A stretch of DNA of 64,000 nucleotides from Rheinheimera sp. GTDB lineage: Bacteria > Pseudomonadota > Gammaproteobacteria > Enterobacterales > Alteromonadaceae. Below are positions 45,858-53,832 of this stretch, piece by piece. The stretch covers positions 1 to 64,000 of the forward strand of contig NZ_JAVBXS010000095.1 of the NCBI RefSeq assembly GCF_030824435.1, in the 5' to 3' direction. How positions within the stretch are numbered: the stretch's first letter is position 1; each line of letters starts with the position of its first letter. The translations under genes and the position numbers were made by a program. The notes under the pieces are model-generated. The model was not told the origin of the DNA and did no database searches. It saw nothing but the letters and a program-made list of their open reading frames with translations.

Positions 45858-46694
45858 ATGAAAATTTTACAGGTTTTATCCTTATTACTGGATTACCCCA
45901 CCGAACTTTTGCATGACAGCAAAGAAGAATTGCTGGCGCTTATTCAAAGCGCCGGCCTGTCGGCTGCCAACCAACAAGCGCTCTGTGACTTTGTCACAGC
46001 GCGCCTGAGCGGCGATTTAATGGACTGGCAGGCCGATTATGACGGTCTGTTTGAACGTGGCCGTTCTTTATCTTTGTTGTTGTTTGAACATGTGCATGGT
46101 GAGTCACGCGACCGCGGTCAGGCCATGGTCAATCTGCAAAACCAATATAAAGAAGCGGGTTTGGACATTGGCTTAAAAGAGCTGCCGGATTATCTGCCGC
46201 TTTATTTAGAGTTTTTGTCGACCCAGGGTGATGACAACGCCCGTTTTGGTTTGCAGGAAGTAGCGCCAGTGCTGGCGCTGCTGGCAGCCCGCTTGCAAAA
46301 ACGCCAGTGTAACTATGCAGCGGTGTTTATTGCCCTGTTGGAGCTGTCAGATACCGACATCGATTTATCGGATATTCAGACACAAATTGCCACTGAAGAA
46401 CGGGATGACACGCCTAAAGCGCTCGACAAAGTCTGGGAAGAAGAAATGGTGACTTTCCTTGGCAATGAACAGCAAAACGGTGCTTGTGCCAGCAGTGTGA
46501 TACGTCCAAGCGAACAACAACGCAAAGACCAGTTTGTGCCGCTGAATACCGAGCTGCTAGCCACTGACGCCGGCGCTTTGGCGCCAGAGGCCCATGTTGT
46601 AGATAAAGATTCGCTGGCTGCGGAAATTTTTGCCCATGCCGCCGCGAATAAAAGAGCTGCAGCTGCAACAGCAGCTTCAGTAAAAGGAGTGTGA
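45858..46694 (+). CDS. narJ: Nitrate reductase molybdenum cofactor assembly chaperone NarJ
   Basis: A 278-residue TorD/NarJ-type chaperone needed for cofactor insertion and folding of NarG, not part of the final enzyme. N-terminal KILQVLSLLLDYPTELL and the core SLLLFEHVHGESRDRGQAMVNL are conserved. The C-terminal about 50 residues are an Ala-rich extension (AAEIFAHAAANKRAAAATAA), making it longer than E. coli NarJ (236). Three bases separate it from narH and one from narI. Confidence 0.95.
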   Translation: MKILQVLSLLLDYPTELLHDSKEELLALIQSAGLSAANQQALCDFVTARLSGDLMDWQADYDGLFERGRSLSLLLFEHVHGESRDRGQAMVNLQNQYKEAGLDIGLKELPDYLPLYLEFLSTQGDDNARFGLQEVAPVLALLAARLQKRQCNYAAVFIALLELSDTDIDLSDIQTQIATEERDDTPKALDKVWEEEMVTFLGNEQQNGACASSVIRPSEQQRKDQFVPLNTELLATDAGALAPEAHVVDKDSLAAEIFAHAAANKRAAAATAASVKGV

Positions 46695-46695
46695 T

Positions 46696-47400
46696 ATGAC
46701 CGCCTTTACCCCTTCAATTTTTGACAGTTTTGCTTTTGGCATTTACCCCTACATTGCCATGGCCATTATGTTTATCGGCAGCTGGGTGCGCTACGACCGC
46801 GAGCAATACACCTGGAAAACCAGCTCCAGTCAGATCATGGAGAAAAAGCAGCTGCGAAAAGGCAGTATTGCCTTTCACATTGGTGTGATAGCGATCTTTT
46901 TTGGCCATTTTGCCGGTTTGCTGATGCCAAAAGCGGTCTGGCATCTGCTGGGCATCACTGTTGAAATGAAACAACTGATTGCCATGGGTGTCGGTGGTTT
47001 TTTTGGGTTGATTTGTTTTTACGGTCTGACCATTTTAATTATCCGCCGGCTGAATAACCCAAGGGTACGCGCCACTTCCAGCACCATGGACATCGCCATT
47101 TTATTGCTGCTGTACGCACAATTAATTTTGGGTTTGTTGTCGATTTTTGTCTCTATGGGGCATTTAGACGGCGCCGAAATGTTAAAGCTGATGACCTGGG
47201 CGCAAAGCACCATGACCTTCCAGAGCGCTGCTGCGGTAGAAGCAATTTCTGGTGTGCACTGGATTTTTAAAGCCCATGTGTTTTTAGGTATGAGCATTTT
47301 TGTGTTGTTCCCGTTTAGCCGCCTGGTGCATATGCTGAGCGTGCCGGTGCAATATTTCCGCCGCCAGCATCAGATAGTACGCCAGCGTTTTGTCCGTTAA
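46696..47400 (+). CDS. narI: Respiratory nitrate reductase gamma subunit (cytochrome b)
   Basis: A 234-residue membrane subunit with five transmembrane helices, oxidising quinol at the periplasmic side. Haem b ligands correspond to His61, His71, His194 and His212 (AFHIGVIAIFFGHFAG; FKAHVFLGMS; SRLVHMLSVP). It ends the core nar operon; a 90-bp gap leads to a parvulin-type isomerase gene on the same strand. Confidence 0.97.
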   Translation: MTAFTPSIFDSFAFGIYPYIAMAIMFIGSWVRYDREQYTWKTSSSQIMEKKQLRKGSIAFHIGVIAIFFGHFAGLLMPKAVWHLLGITVEMKQLIAMGVGGFFGLICFYGLTILIIRRLNNPRVRATSSTMDIAILLLLYAQLILGLLSIFVSMGHLDGAEMLKLMTWAQSTMTFQSAAAVEAISGVHWIFKAHVFLGMSIFVLFPFSRLVHMLSVPVQYFRRQHQIVRQRFVR

Positions 47401-47490
47401 GCCCTTGCTGTTCTGCCCCGCTTTGGCAGCTGCTGTTTTCCCTGAAAGGAAACTCAGGTTGCTGTCAAAGCGGTTTTTTCGGAGAAAATG

Positions 47491-48267
47491 ATGATTATTG
47501 TGAATGAAAAACAAATTCCGGAAGCTGCCATTATGGCGGAGATGCAATACCATCCGGCCGCTGAAAAACGTGCAGCTATGCTCAAAGCCGCTGAAAGCCT
47601 GATTATTGCTGAACTGCTGAAACAACGTGCGCTGGAACTGGGCCTTGCCGACGAAAACCAGCTGCAGGACCATAGCCCGGCGTCACAGGATTTAGTGCTG
47701 GATAAACTGCTGCAACAGGAAGTGCTTATTCCAACCGCCAGCAGCGCCGAATGCCTGCATTATTATCAGCAAAACCCACAACGTTTTGTCACTTCACCGT
47801 TAATTGAAGTGCGGCATATTTTGTTGCCGGCCGCCCCGGAAAACGACGCTGAACGCGCCAAAGCCAAACAACTGGCTGAATCTATTTTGACTGAACTGCA
47901 ACAAGCCAGCGATTTTGCAAAGCTTGCCGCCAACTATTCGGTGTGCAGCAGCAAAGACAGTGGTGGTCTATTAGGCCAAATCAGCAAAGGCCAGACTGTG
48001 CCTGAATTTGAACGTCAGGTGTTTAAGGCCCAGCCCGGCCTGATGCCCTACCCGGTCGAAAGCCGTTTTGGTTTGCATGTGGTGGATGTGCTGCGCCGGA
48101 TTGAAGGTGACTTGTTGCCTTTTAACGCGGTAGAGCAAAAAATTCAGGATTACCTGAATGAAAAAGTACGCCGTAAAGCCATAGCCCAATATATTCAGAG
48201 CCTGATTGTGGAAGCGCAGATTGAAGGTTATGACTTTGCCGTCAGTAGCTCACCGCTGATGCAATAA
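47491..48267 (+). CDS. Parvulin-type peptidyl-prolyl isomerase, nar-associated
   Basis: A 258-residue protein with an N-terminal helical part (SurA_N/NifM-like, about residues 20-90) and a PPIC domain (about 105-200: EVRHILLP, AKLAANYSVCSSKDSGGLLGQ, FGLHVVDVL). No signal peptide, so cytoplasmic. NifM-like isomerases commonly follow narI in gammaproteobacteria and may help fold the large reductase; that role is inferred from context. GGAG at 47481-47484 fits the second of two adjacent ATGs best. A strong terminator follows. Confidence 0.9.
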   Translation: MIIVNEKQIPEAAIMAEMQYHPAAEKRAAMLKAAESLIIAELLKQRALELGLADENQLQDHSPASQDLVLDKLLQQEVLIPTASSAECLHYYQQNPQRFVTSPLIEVRHILLPAAPENDAERAKAKQLAESILTELQQASDFAKLAANYSVCSSKDSGGLLGQISKGQTVPEFERQVFKAQPGLMPYPVESRFGLHVVDVLRRIEGDLLPFNAVEQKIQDYLNEKVRRKAIAQYIQSLIVEAQIEGYDFAVSSSPLMQ

Positions 48268-48300
48268 AAACCCGTGCCATCGGCATTGTTGCCAATTTAT

Positions 48301-48339
48301 AAAAAAACCGCCCTCTGGCTGCAGTCGGCGGTTTTTTTA
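48301..48339 (+). terminator. Rho-independent terminator of nar operon
   Basis: The stem AAAAAAACCGCC ... GGCGGTTTTTTT with an internal loop lies 33 bp after the isomerase stop. Confidence 0.88.
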
Positions 48340-48415
48340 GTTCTGTGCTTTTTACGACCGGTTATTTGCTTCGGGCTTTTTTACACCGAGCTTTTTGCCA
48401 CAAACTAAAAACAAC

Positions 48416-48516
48416 TACTCCTTTAGTTTTAGCTTGATACCTCCGCTAAATCAGCCTTACCAAAAACTGAGTAACCATTTCATTTTATTCATGTTTTAAC
48501 GTAATGACCTTATAAT
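48416..48516 (+). promoter_or_regulatory. Porin promoter with NarL heptamers
   Basis: A perfect -10 TATAAT is at 48511-48516, 36 bp before the porin ATG. Upstream are TACTCCT (48416-48422, full heptamer match) and TACCTCC (48438-48444, six of seven) as direct repeats. No 7-2-7 pair and no good -35 are seen, suggesting an activator-dependent promoter. Nitrate control is possible but weakly supported. Confidence 0.4.
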
Positions 48517-48551
48517 TTCCGTGCTTTTTAGCCGCCTTGATGAAGGAAATT

Positions 48552-49766
48552 ATGAAAAAAGCCAACTCAGTTTTACTCACCCCTGTGTCTCTGCTCGCCC
48601 TCACTGTCGCCAGCCTCTGCCTGCCAGCTGCCAATGCAGCTTCTTCCGCCGCTGACGCCTTAAAACAAACGACTGTCAGTGCCCAGTTCCGTTACCGGCT
48701 GGAAAATGTCGATGAAGACAAAGCACTACAAAACGCTACTGCCTCTACCTTAAGAAGCCGCCTGACATTAAATACCGGCAGCTGGTTTAATAGCAAAGCC
48801 TTGCTGGAAATTGACAATGTCAGCAGCATCGGCGGCGAAAGATACAACAGCACCGTCAATGGCAATGGCCGTTATTCAGTAGTCGCAGACCCGACAGGCA
48901 CTGATATCAATCAGGCTGCACTAATTATCAGCCCTAACCCCGATGCACAATTTACCCTGGGTCGTCAGCGTATTAACCTGAATAATCAAAGGTTTATCGG
49001 CAGTGTTGGCTGGCGGCAAAATGAACAGACTTTTGATGGGTTACGTTATCAGCAAAAACTCGCTGCCAACTGGCAACTGGACCTTGCAAGCCTGCATAAC
49101 GCCAACAGAGTGTTTGGTCCCAAAGGCAGTGCCGCCGACTTGCACGGTCGTTTTAATCTCGCCACCTTAAACTGGCAACTGCTCACAACGCAGCAGCTCA
49201 GCGCTTTTGTTTATGATTTGGATTTTGACACGCTGCAAGCGCGCGACAGCAGCACCCAGGGGCTTGATTACAGCGGCAATCTGGCTGCCTTGCCCAAATT
49301 AAAATGGCAACTGGCACTGGCCAGCCAAACCGATGCCCATCAGGCGCCGGTCGATTTTAACCATCATTACCATCGTGTTGATTTCAGTTACAACTTTGGC
49401 TTATTCACCGGCAAAGTGTGGCAGGAGCGCATGGCGGGTGACGGCCAAACTGCTTTTCAAACGCCTTTTGCCACCCTGCATGCTTTTGACGGTTTTGCCG
49501 ATTTATTCCTGACAACTCCCAATAGTGGTGTGCGCGACAACGCACTGGAAATCAGCCTGCCGGTGAAAAGCACAAAACTGGCGCTGAGCTATCACCAGTA
49601 CGATAGCGATGCGGGCAGTCAACAGCTTGGTTCTGAAGTGAATGCCACACTGGCCTGGGATCCGACGCCTCAACTGAATCTGCTGGTTAAACTGGCACAA
49701 TACAATGCCGATAGCCATGCCGCTGACACCAACAAAGTCTGGCTAATGGCCAGTTATAACCTTTAA
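48552..49766 (+). CDS. Outer-membrane porin-like beta-barrel protein
   Basis: A 404-residue exported protein. The signal peptide (residues 1-30, LLALTVASLCLPAANA) precedes a chain of amphipathic strands such as VSAQFRYRLENVDEDK, TLRSRLTLNTGSW, AQFTLGRQRINLNNQRFIG and FDGLRYQQKLAANWQLDL, ending VWLMASYNL with a near-terminal aromatic. It resembles alginate-export/OprD-like family barrels. Its place after the nar operon suggests an anion or substrate channel, but the cargo is unknown. ATG at 48552 has AAGGAA. The last 14 codons and the terminator are duplicated downstream. Confidence 0.82.
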   Translation: MKKANSVLLTPVSLLALTVASLCLPAANAASSAADALKQTTVSAQFRYRLENVDEDKALQNATASTLRSRLTLNTGSWFNSKALLEIDNVSSIGGERYNSTVNGNGRYSVVADPTGTDINQAALIISPNPDAQFTLGRQRINLNNQRFIGSVGWRQNEQTFDGLRYQQKLAANWQLDLASLHNANRVFGPKGSAADLHGRFNLATLNWQLLTTQQLSAFVYDLDFDTLQARDSSTQGLDYSGNLAALPKLKWQLALASQTDAHQAPVDFNHHYHRVDFSYNFGLFTGKVWQERMAGDGQTAFQTPFATLHAFDGFADLFLTTPNSGVRDNALEISLPVKSTKLALSYHQYDSDAGSQQLGSEVNATLAWDPTPQLNLLVKLAQYNADSHAADTNKVWLMASYNL

Positions 49767-49811
49767 GTTTCGTCCCGGCCCGACCTCCACGTCGGTTTTT
49801 TGCAACGCCAT
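49725..49811 (+). repeat. Direct repeat copy 1: 3' end of porin gene plus terminator
   Basis: 87 bp from GACACCAACAAAGTCTGGCT to GCAACGCCAT, about 90% identical to 49860-49946. It includes the last 14 porin codons, the stop and the hairpin CCGAC-ctccac-GTCGG with T tract (49780-49802). Confidence 0.9.
49780..49802 (+). terminator. Terminator after porin gene
   Basis: Short stem CCGAC-ctccac-GTCGG followed by TTTTTT, 14 bp past the porin stop. Confidence 0.65.
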
Positions 49812-49847
49812 GCCGCAGTTGCGCCTTGTGATCGTAGAGCGGCCGGA

Positions 49848-49902
49848 TATGCTACCGCAGACACCAACAAAGTCTGGCTGATGGCAAGTTATAAGCTGTA
49901 AG
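49848..49902 (+). pseudogene. Remnant of a second porin 3' end
   Basis: In one frame the sequence reads ATADTNKVWLMASYKL then stop, nearly the same as the end of the intact porin (ADTNKVWLMASYNL). Upstream sequence has no porin-like continuation. It is best explained as the tail of a tandem paralogue lost by deletion, or as a local duplication. Confidence 0.6.
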
Positions 49903-49946
49903 TTTCTTCTCGGCCCGACCTCCACGTCGGTTTTTTGCAACGCCAT
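49860..49946 (+). repeat. Direct repeat copy 2
   Basis: The second 87-bp copy of the porin 3' tail and terminator, with differences concentrated at synonymous-like positions (ATAACCTTTAAG versus ATAAGCTGTAAG). Its own hairpin is at 49915-49936. Confidence 0.9.
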
Positions 49947-49975
49947 CCAGAGGGTTCCGGATGGCGTTTTTTTTA
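49941..49975 (+). terminator. Strong rho-independent terminator
   Basis: The stem CGCCATCC ... GGATGGCG followed by eight T residues. It is the third terminator-like hairpin within 200 bp after the porin. Confidence 0.85.
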
Positions 49976-50028
49976 TAACTGCTCAAACTCCCCCCACTCC
50001 AACCCCCAAAGCACATTGATTTCGCCTT

Positions 50029-50044
50029 TACCTCTGTTGGGGTA
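50029..50044 (+). promoter_or_regulatory. NarL 7-2-7 site upstream of nrdG
   Basis: TACCTCTGTTGGGGTA is an inverted heptamer pair with 2-bp spacing; 13 of 14 consensus positions match. Both halves are identical to those of the narG site at 40414-40429. It is centred 73 bp upstream of a perfect FNR box. Confidence 0.68.
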
Positions 50045-50102
50045 ATAAGCGCAGGCGCCATGCTGCCTGCAGCCAGATGCGCTTTTTAAGCACCCAAAAA
50101 CA

Positions 50103-50116
50103 TTGATCCAGATCAA
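50103..50116 (+). promoter_or_regulatory. FNR box upstream of nrdG-nrdD
   Basis: TTGATCCAGATCAA is a perfect match to TTGAT-N4-ATCAA, 77 bp before the nrdG ATG. If it sits at -41.5, transcription would begin near 50151. Anaerobic induction of a class III ribonucleotide reductase by FNR is well established in enterobacteria. Confidence 0.82.
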
Positions 50117-50193
50117 AGTCTGCCCGGGCGCAGAACCTAAGCTAACACCATATCTAGTGCCAAAAACACACAGCAAACACAAGATACAGGATT

Positions 50194-50781
50194 ATGCCGG
50201 ATTTATATTTTTACGCCGAGCAAGTGGTGTGGCAGGAAGTGCCGGGCGAAACCAGCCTGGCTTTTACTATCAGCGGCTGCACTCTGGGCTGTAAAGGTTG
50301 CCATAGTGCACAAAGTTGGCCTGCCAATGCTGGCATACCGCTCAGCCCGGCGTTGCTTCTGGAAAAACTGCAAAAATACCGCGGCCTGATCAGCTGTGTG
50401 TTGTTTTTAGGCGGTGAGTGGCAACCGAAGCTTTTGCAACAACTGCTGCAACTTTGCAAAAAGCAGGGGCTAAAAACCTGTTTATACACAGGGCTGGATA
50501 GCCCGCCGCCCGGCCTGCTGCCGCTACTGGATTATCTGAAAACCGGCCGCTGGCAGGCTGAACTGGGTCCTTTGGGCCATCCTGGCAGCAATCAGCGTTT
50601 TTACGATTTAAACCTGCTGCAGGAACAAAGCTGGAAGTTCCGTCAGACAGCACAAAACAGCAACAGCAAAAACTCAGTAGCAACACAATCTAGAACAAAC
50701 ACAGCCACAATAAGCACGACCATAACAACGACTGCGACCACAAAAACAACTTCAGAAGGACTTTTACCATGCAACGACTGA
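50194..50781 (+). CDS. nrdG: Anaerobic ribonucleotide reductase activating protein
   Basis: A 195-residue radical SAM activase that generates the glycyl radical on NrdD. The cluster motif is CTLGCKGC (residues 29-36) in FTISGCTLGCKGCHSAQSW; VLFLGGEW follows as the SAM glycine region. The catalytic part ends near SNQRFYDLN (around residue 137). The last about 45 residues are low-complexity Thr/Ser/Asn, unusual for NrdG (about 155 residues). The end overlaps nrdD by 13 bases. The order nrdG-nrdD is the reverse of E. coli. Confidence 0.9.
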   Translation: MPDLYFYAEQVVWQEVPGETSLAFTISGCTLGCKGCHSAQSWPANAGIPLSPALLLEKLQKYRGLISCVLFLGGEWQPKLLQQLLQLCKKQGLKTCLYTGLDSPPPGLLPLLDYLKTGRWQAELGPLGHPGSNQRFYDLNLLQEQSWKFRQTAQNSNSKNSVATQSRTNTATISTTITTTATTKTTSEGLLPCND

Positions 50782-52613
50782 TGAGCCATCAGGTACAACA
50801 AAAACTCGATTTTATTCAGCACTACCTGCACGCCACCAATGCCGCCGATGGCTCCAAAATGGACGCCAACGCCAATGTCACACAAAAAAACATTGCCACT
50901 TTAGAAGCCGAGCTGATGAAAGATTATTTTATTCAGGTGAACCGGGCTCAGGTCAGTCAAAAAATTGCCGAACTGTTTGGCAGCGATTTGGCAGCAGAAT
51001 ATGTGCGGCAAATTGAAGCCCACGAAATTTATGTACACGACGAAACCAGCTTAAAACCTTATTGTGTGTCTGTGACCATGTACCCCTTTTTACGTGACGG
51101 CCTGACCAAACTGGGTGGTGAGTCCAAAGCGCCACAACATTTAGAATCCTTTTGTGGTTGTTTTGTGAACTTTGTTTTTGCCGTCAGCAGCCAGTTTGCC
51201 GGCGCTGTCGCTACCGTCGAATTTTTAACTTATTTTGATTATTTTGCCCGCAAAGACTACGGCGATCACTACCTGACAACCCACAAAAAACAAATTGAAA
51301 ACCATCTGCAGCATGTGGTCTATGCGCTAAACCAACCGGCAGCAGCCCGTGGTTATCAGAGTGTGTTCTGGAATATCTCGGTGTACGACCAATATTATTT
51401 TGACTCTATGTTTGGCAATTTTGTATTCCCGGATTTTGTAAAACCGCAGTGGCAGTCGGTATCCGCCTTACAGGACTTTTTTTTAAGCTGGTTTAATCAG
51501 GAAAGGGAAAAAACCATTTTAACTTTCCCGGTGGTCACAGTTGCCATGCTGACGGAAAAAACGGACAAGCCAGAGCAAAGTTATTGTAAAGACAAAGAAT
51601 TTGCCGAAAAAATGGCGCAACAGCTGGCAGATGGCAGTGCGTTTTTTGTGTATTTGTCCGACAGCGCCGACTCACTGGCCTCTTGCTGCCGTTTACGCAG
51701 TGAAATCAGCGACAACACTTTTTCTTATTCGTTAGGCGCAGGAGGTGTCGCCACCGGCTCTATTAATGTCATTACCATCAATATGAACCGGCTGGTGCAG
51801 GATGGCCGCGATTTAGCGGTAGAAATTGAAAAAATTCAGCAATATCAGGTGGCTTACCGCAAGCTGATGGAAGAATATCAGGCAGCAGGCATGCTTACAG
51901 TGTACGACGCCGGTTTTATCAGCCTGGACAAACAGTTTTTAACCATTGGCATTAACGGCATGGTAGAAGCGGCCGAATCGCAGGGCCTGACCGCCAGCAA
52001 TAATCCGGCTTATATTGCTTTTGTACAACAGCAGTTAAAAACCATTTTTGACGCCAATAAAACCGCCAAAGCAAAATACGGTTATCTGTTTAATACCGAA
52101 TTTGTACCGGCGGAAAACCTGGGTATTAAAAACGCCAAATGGGACAAAGCCGACGGTTATTTTGTGCCAAGAGACTGTTACAACTCGTATTTTTATGTGG
52201 TAGAGGATGAAAGCTGCAACGCCCTGGATAAATTCCAGCTGCATGGCCGTGCCCTGCTGGATTACCTCGATGGTGGCTCAGCTTTGCATTTAAATCTGGA
52301 GGAAAAACTCAGTCAGGATGCTTATTTAAAACTTCTGAATATTGCCGCCGGCACCGGCTGTAATTATTTTTGTGTTAACGTCAAAATTACCATCTGCAAT
52401 AGCTGCGAAGCCATCGACAAACGCACCTTAGCGGCCTGCTCCTGCTGTGGCAGCACAGATATTGACTACGGCACCAGAGTGATAGGTTATTTAAAGCGGG
52501 TCTCGGCTTTTAGCAAAGGCCGGCGTATTGAACATCAGCTGCGCCACTACCATCAAAGCCCGGCGAAACAAACACAACCCCAGAAACCACAACAACAAAC
52601 AATCCCTGCTTAA
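50769..52613 (+). CDS. nrdD: Anaerobic ribonucleoside-triphosphate reductase
   Basis: A 614-residue class III glycyl-radical reductase making dNTPs without oxygen. Recognisable are VTMYPFLRDGLTKLGG, SFCGCFVNFVFA, SLGAGGVATGSINVITINMNRL, and the C-terminal zinc site C-x2-C ... CSCC. The glycyl radical loop is in TRVIGYLKRVSAFSKG. It is shorter than E. coli NrdD (712) because the N-terminal ATP-cone is missing, so activity control by dATP there is absent. ATG at 50769 has AAGGA. Confidence 0.93.
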   Translation: MQRLMSHQVQQKLDFIQHYLHATNAADGSKMDANANVTQKNIATLEAELMKDYFIQVNRAQVSQKIAELFGSDLAAEYVRQIEAHEIYVHDETSLKPYCVSVTMYPFLRDGLTKLGGESKAPQHLESFCGCFVNFVFAVSSQFAGAVATVEFLTYFDYFARKDYGDHYLTTHKKQIENHLQHVVYALNQPAAARGYQSVFWNISVYDQYYFDSMFGNFVFPDFVKPQWQSVSALQDFFLSWFNQEREKTILTFPVVTVAMLTEKTDKPEQSYCKDKEFAEKMAQQLADGSAFFVYLSDSADSLASCCRLRSEISDNTFSYSLGAGGVATGSINVITINMNRLVQDGRDLAVEIEKIQQYQVAYRKLMEEYQAAGMLTVYDAGFISLDKQFLTIGINGMVEAAESQGLTASNNPAYIAFVQQQLKTIFDANKTAKAKYGYLFNTEFVPAENLGIKNAKWDKADGYFVPRDCYNSYFYVVEDESCNALDKFQLHGRALLDYLDGGSALHLNLEEKLSQDAYLKLLNIAAGTGCNYFCVNVKITICNSCEAIDKRTLAACSCCGSTDIDYGTRVIGYLKRVSAFSKGRRIEHQLRHYHQSPAKQTQPQKPQQQTIPA

Positions 52614-52652
52614 AGGCTTTTGCAAACGCCTGGCCAGCGCCAGCTACCCACA

Positions 52653-52675
52653 AAGGGGGAGTTGAACTCCCCCTT
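52653..52675 (+). terminator. Hairpin after nrdD, weak terminator
   Basis: A 9-bp stem AAGGGGGAG / CTCCCCCTT with a 5-nt loop, but only a short T run follows. It overlaps a partial NarL-like motif. Confidence 0.45.
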
Positions 52676-52831
52676 CTGTGCAAACTGCCCTCAGCCTGCT
52701 GTTGTTACACTGACGCCAACCCTTGCTGCGCTTGGTGCATTTTATGCTACCCATACTGGTGTTAGCCTGTGATCAACAAAAAAGTGCAGCAGAACCACAT
52801 TGTTAATGCCAAAAAAGGCCGGGAGTTTCAG

Positions 52832-53236
52832 ATGAATATTGAAAGTTATCAGGATTTAATTACTGCCGCCAAACAACAAAACGAGCCACAGCGGCTGTTG
52901 TTTGTATTTGCCAAAGCCGAACTGCCCAATGGTTACACCCAAAACCAGCACGACAGTTATCAGCAAGGTCATGGCGGAGCTTTAAGTCCGGTGCTTTGTG
53001 TGGATAAACTGCCGGAAGAAATTGCTGAATTTGCCACTTTAACCGCTGAATCTGCCGTCACCGGCATTGACTGGGATATTGCTTTTGTGTCGGCCCTTGG
53101 CGGCCGTGCTGGTTTTGCCCCCAATAGCGACGAAGCCGAACAACCACTGAAAATGATGCTGGCAAAAATTCAGTCCGGCATTATTGCCGACTTCCTGACT
53201 TTTAACCGTCATGGTGAGCTGGTGGCGCTTTATTAA
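52832..53236 (+). CDS. Small conserved protein linked to anaerobic ribonucleotide reductase
   Basis: A 134-residue cytosolic protein: NIESYQDLITAAKQQNEPQR at the N-terminus, LLFVFAKAELPNGYT, GGALSPVLCVDKLPEE, and SGIIADFLTFNRHGELVALY at the C-terminus. I recall such proteins being listed in databases as ribonucleotide reductase subunit alpha, a name the sequence does not justify since no reductase catalytic motif is present. It follows nrdD by 218 bp. ATG at 52832 has GGGAG; in-frame codons upstream are not convincing. Function unknown. Confidence 0.75.
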   Translation: MNIESYQDLITAAKQQNEPQRLLFVFAKAELPNGYTQNQHDSYQQGHGGALSPVLCVDKLPEEIAEFATLTAESAVTGIDWDIAFVSALGGRAGFAPNSDEAEQPLKMMLAKIQSGIIADFLTFNRHGELVALY

Positions 53237-53295
53237 GCGCCACGATAAAACTGCTGCGCTGTATGAAGCGCCACGATAAAACTGCCAGGCTGTAT
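53235..53295 (+). repeat. Tandem 31-bp direct repeat
   Basis: AAGCGCCACGATAAAACTGC occurs at 53235 and again at 53266, each followed by a similar CTGTAT, beginning at the stop codon of the preceding gene. Confidence 0.8.
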
Positions 53296-53495
53296 TCACC
53301 GAAAGTCAGGGGCAAATGAAAAGGCGGCAACAGCTATCCACTGAGTGTCGCTGATAAAAATCAAATAAAACCCAAATAAAACAACAAGTTTTGCTGCACA
53401 ATCAAGATAGTGCTGTTATTGTTTGATGCCAGACGCTGCCTGAGTCAGGTAACACCTGGTTCAGGCATCACCACCATGACAGAAGGCAAACCTGA
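53296..53495. other. Intergenic stretch without recognised elements
   Basis: About 200 bases following the tandem repeat. No promoter motif, binding site or RNA stands out. Confidence 0.4.
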
Positions 53496-53768
53496 TTGAT
53501 ACCACTGCTGCATCGTTTTACAACATGGCTGACCGGCAACAGGGCAAAAACCCGGGCTGAACAGCAGCCGGTACACCCCCCCCTGGATCAGGCGGAAGCT
53601 CAGGTTTGGGCCGATATGCCCACCACTTTTCATGGCACAAATGGCAAACTGATCCCGGCTGATACAGAGGTAAGACGGCAACTGTTTTTATCCTTGCTGG
53701 CAGAAGCCAAAGCGGCCGAAAACCAGCCCGCTCAACCCGCAAAAACAACATCACAAAAATCAAAGTAG
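53496..53768 (+). CDS. Hypothetical 90-residue protein
   Basis: A possible small gene starting at TTG 53496 (AGAAGG upstream). The product is charged and Ala/Gln-rich, with TTFHGTNGKLIPADTEVRRQ in the centre and a Lys-rich end (KTTSQKSK). No known motif. Other frames in this stretch are also open, so evidence for translation is thin. Confidence 0.35.
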   Translation: MIPLLHRFTTWLTGNRAKTRAEQQPVHPPLDQAEAQVWADMPTTFHGTNGKLIPADTEVRRQLFLSLLAEAKAAENQPAQPAKTTSQKSK

Positions 53769-53832
53769 CACTCTTAAAAAGATCAAAGTTAACTGCACAG
53801 CCCAGCCTGCGATGGCTGGCTGCTCGCGTCTT

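Noticed and set aside
52645-52660. 7-2-7-like TACCCAC-AA-AGGGGGA after nrdD
   Set aside because: The right half lacks the essential GTA end, and the bases belong to the hairpin at 52653-52675.
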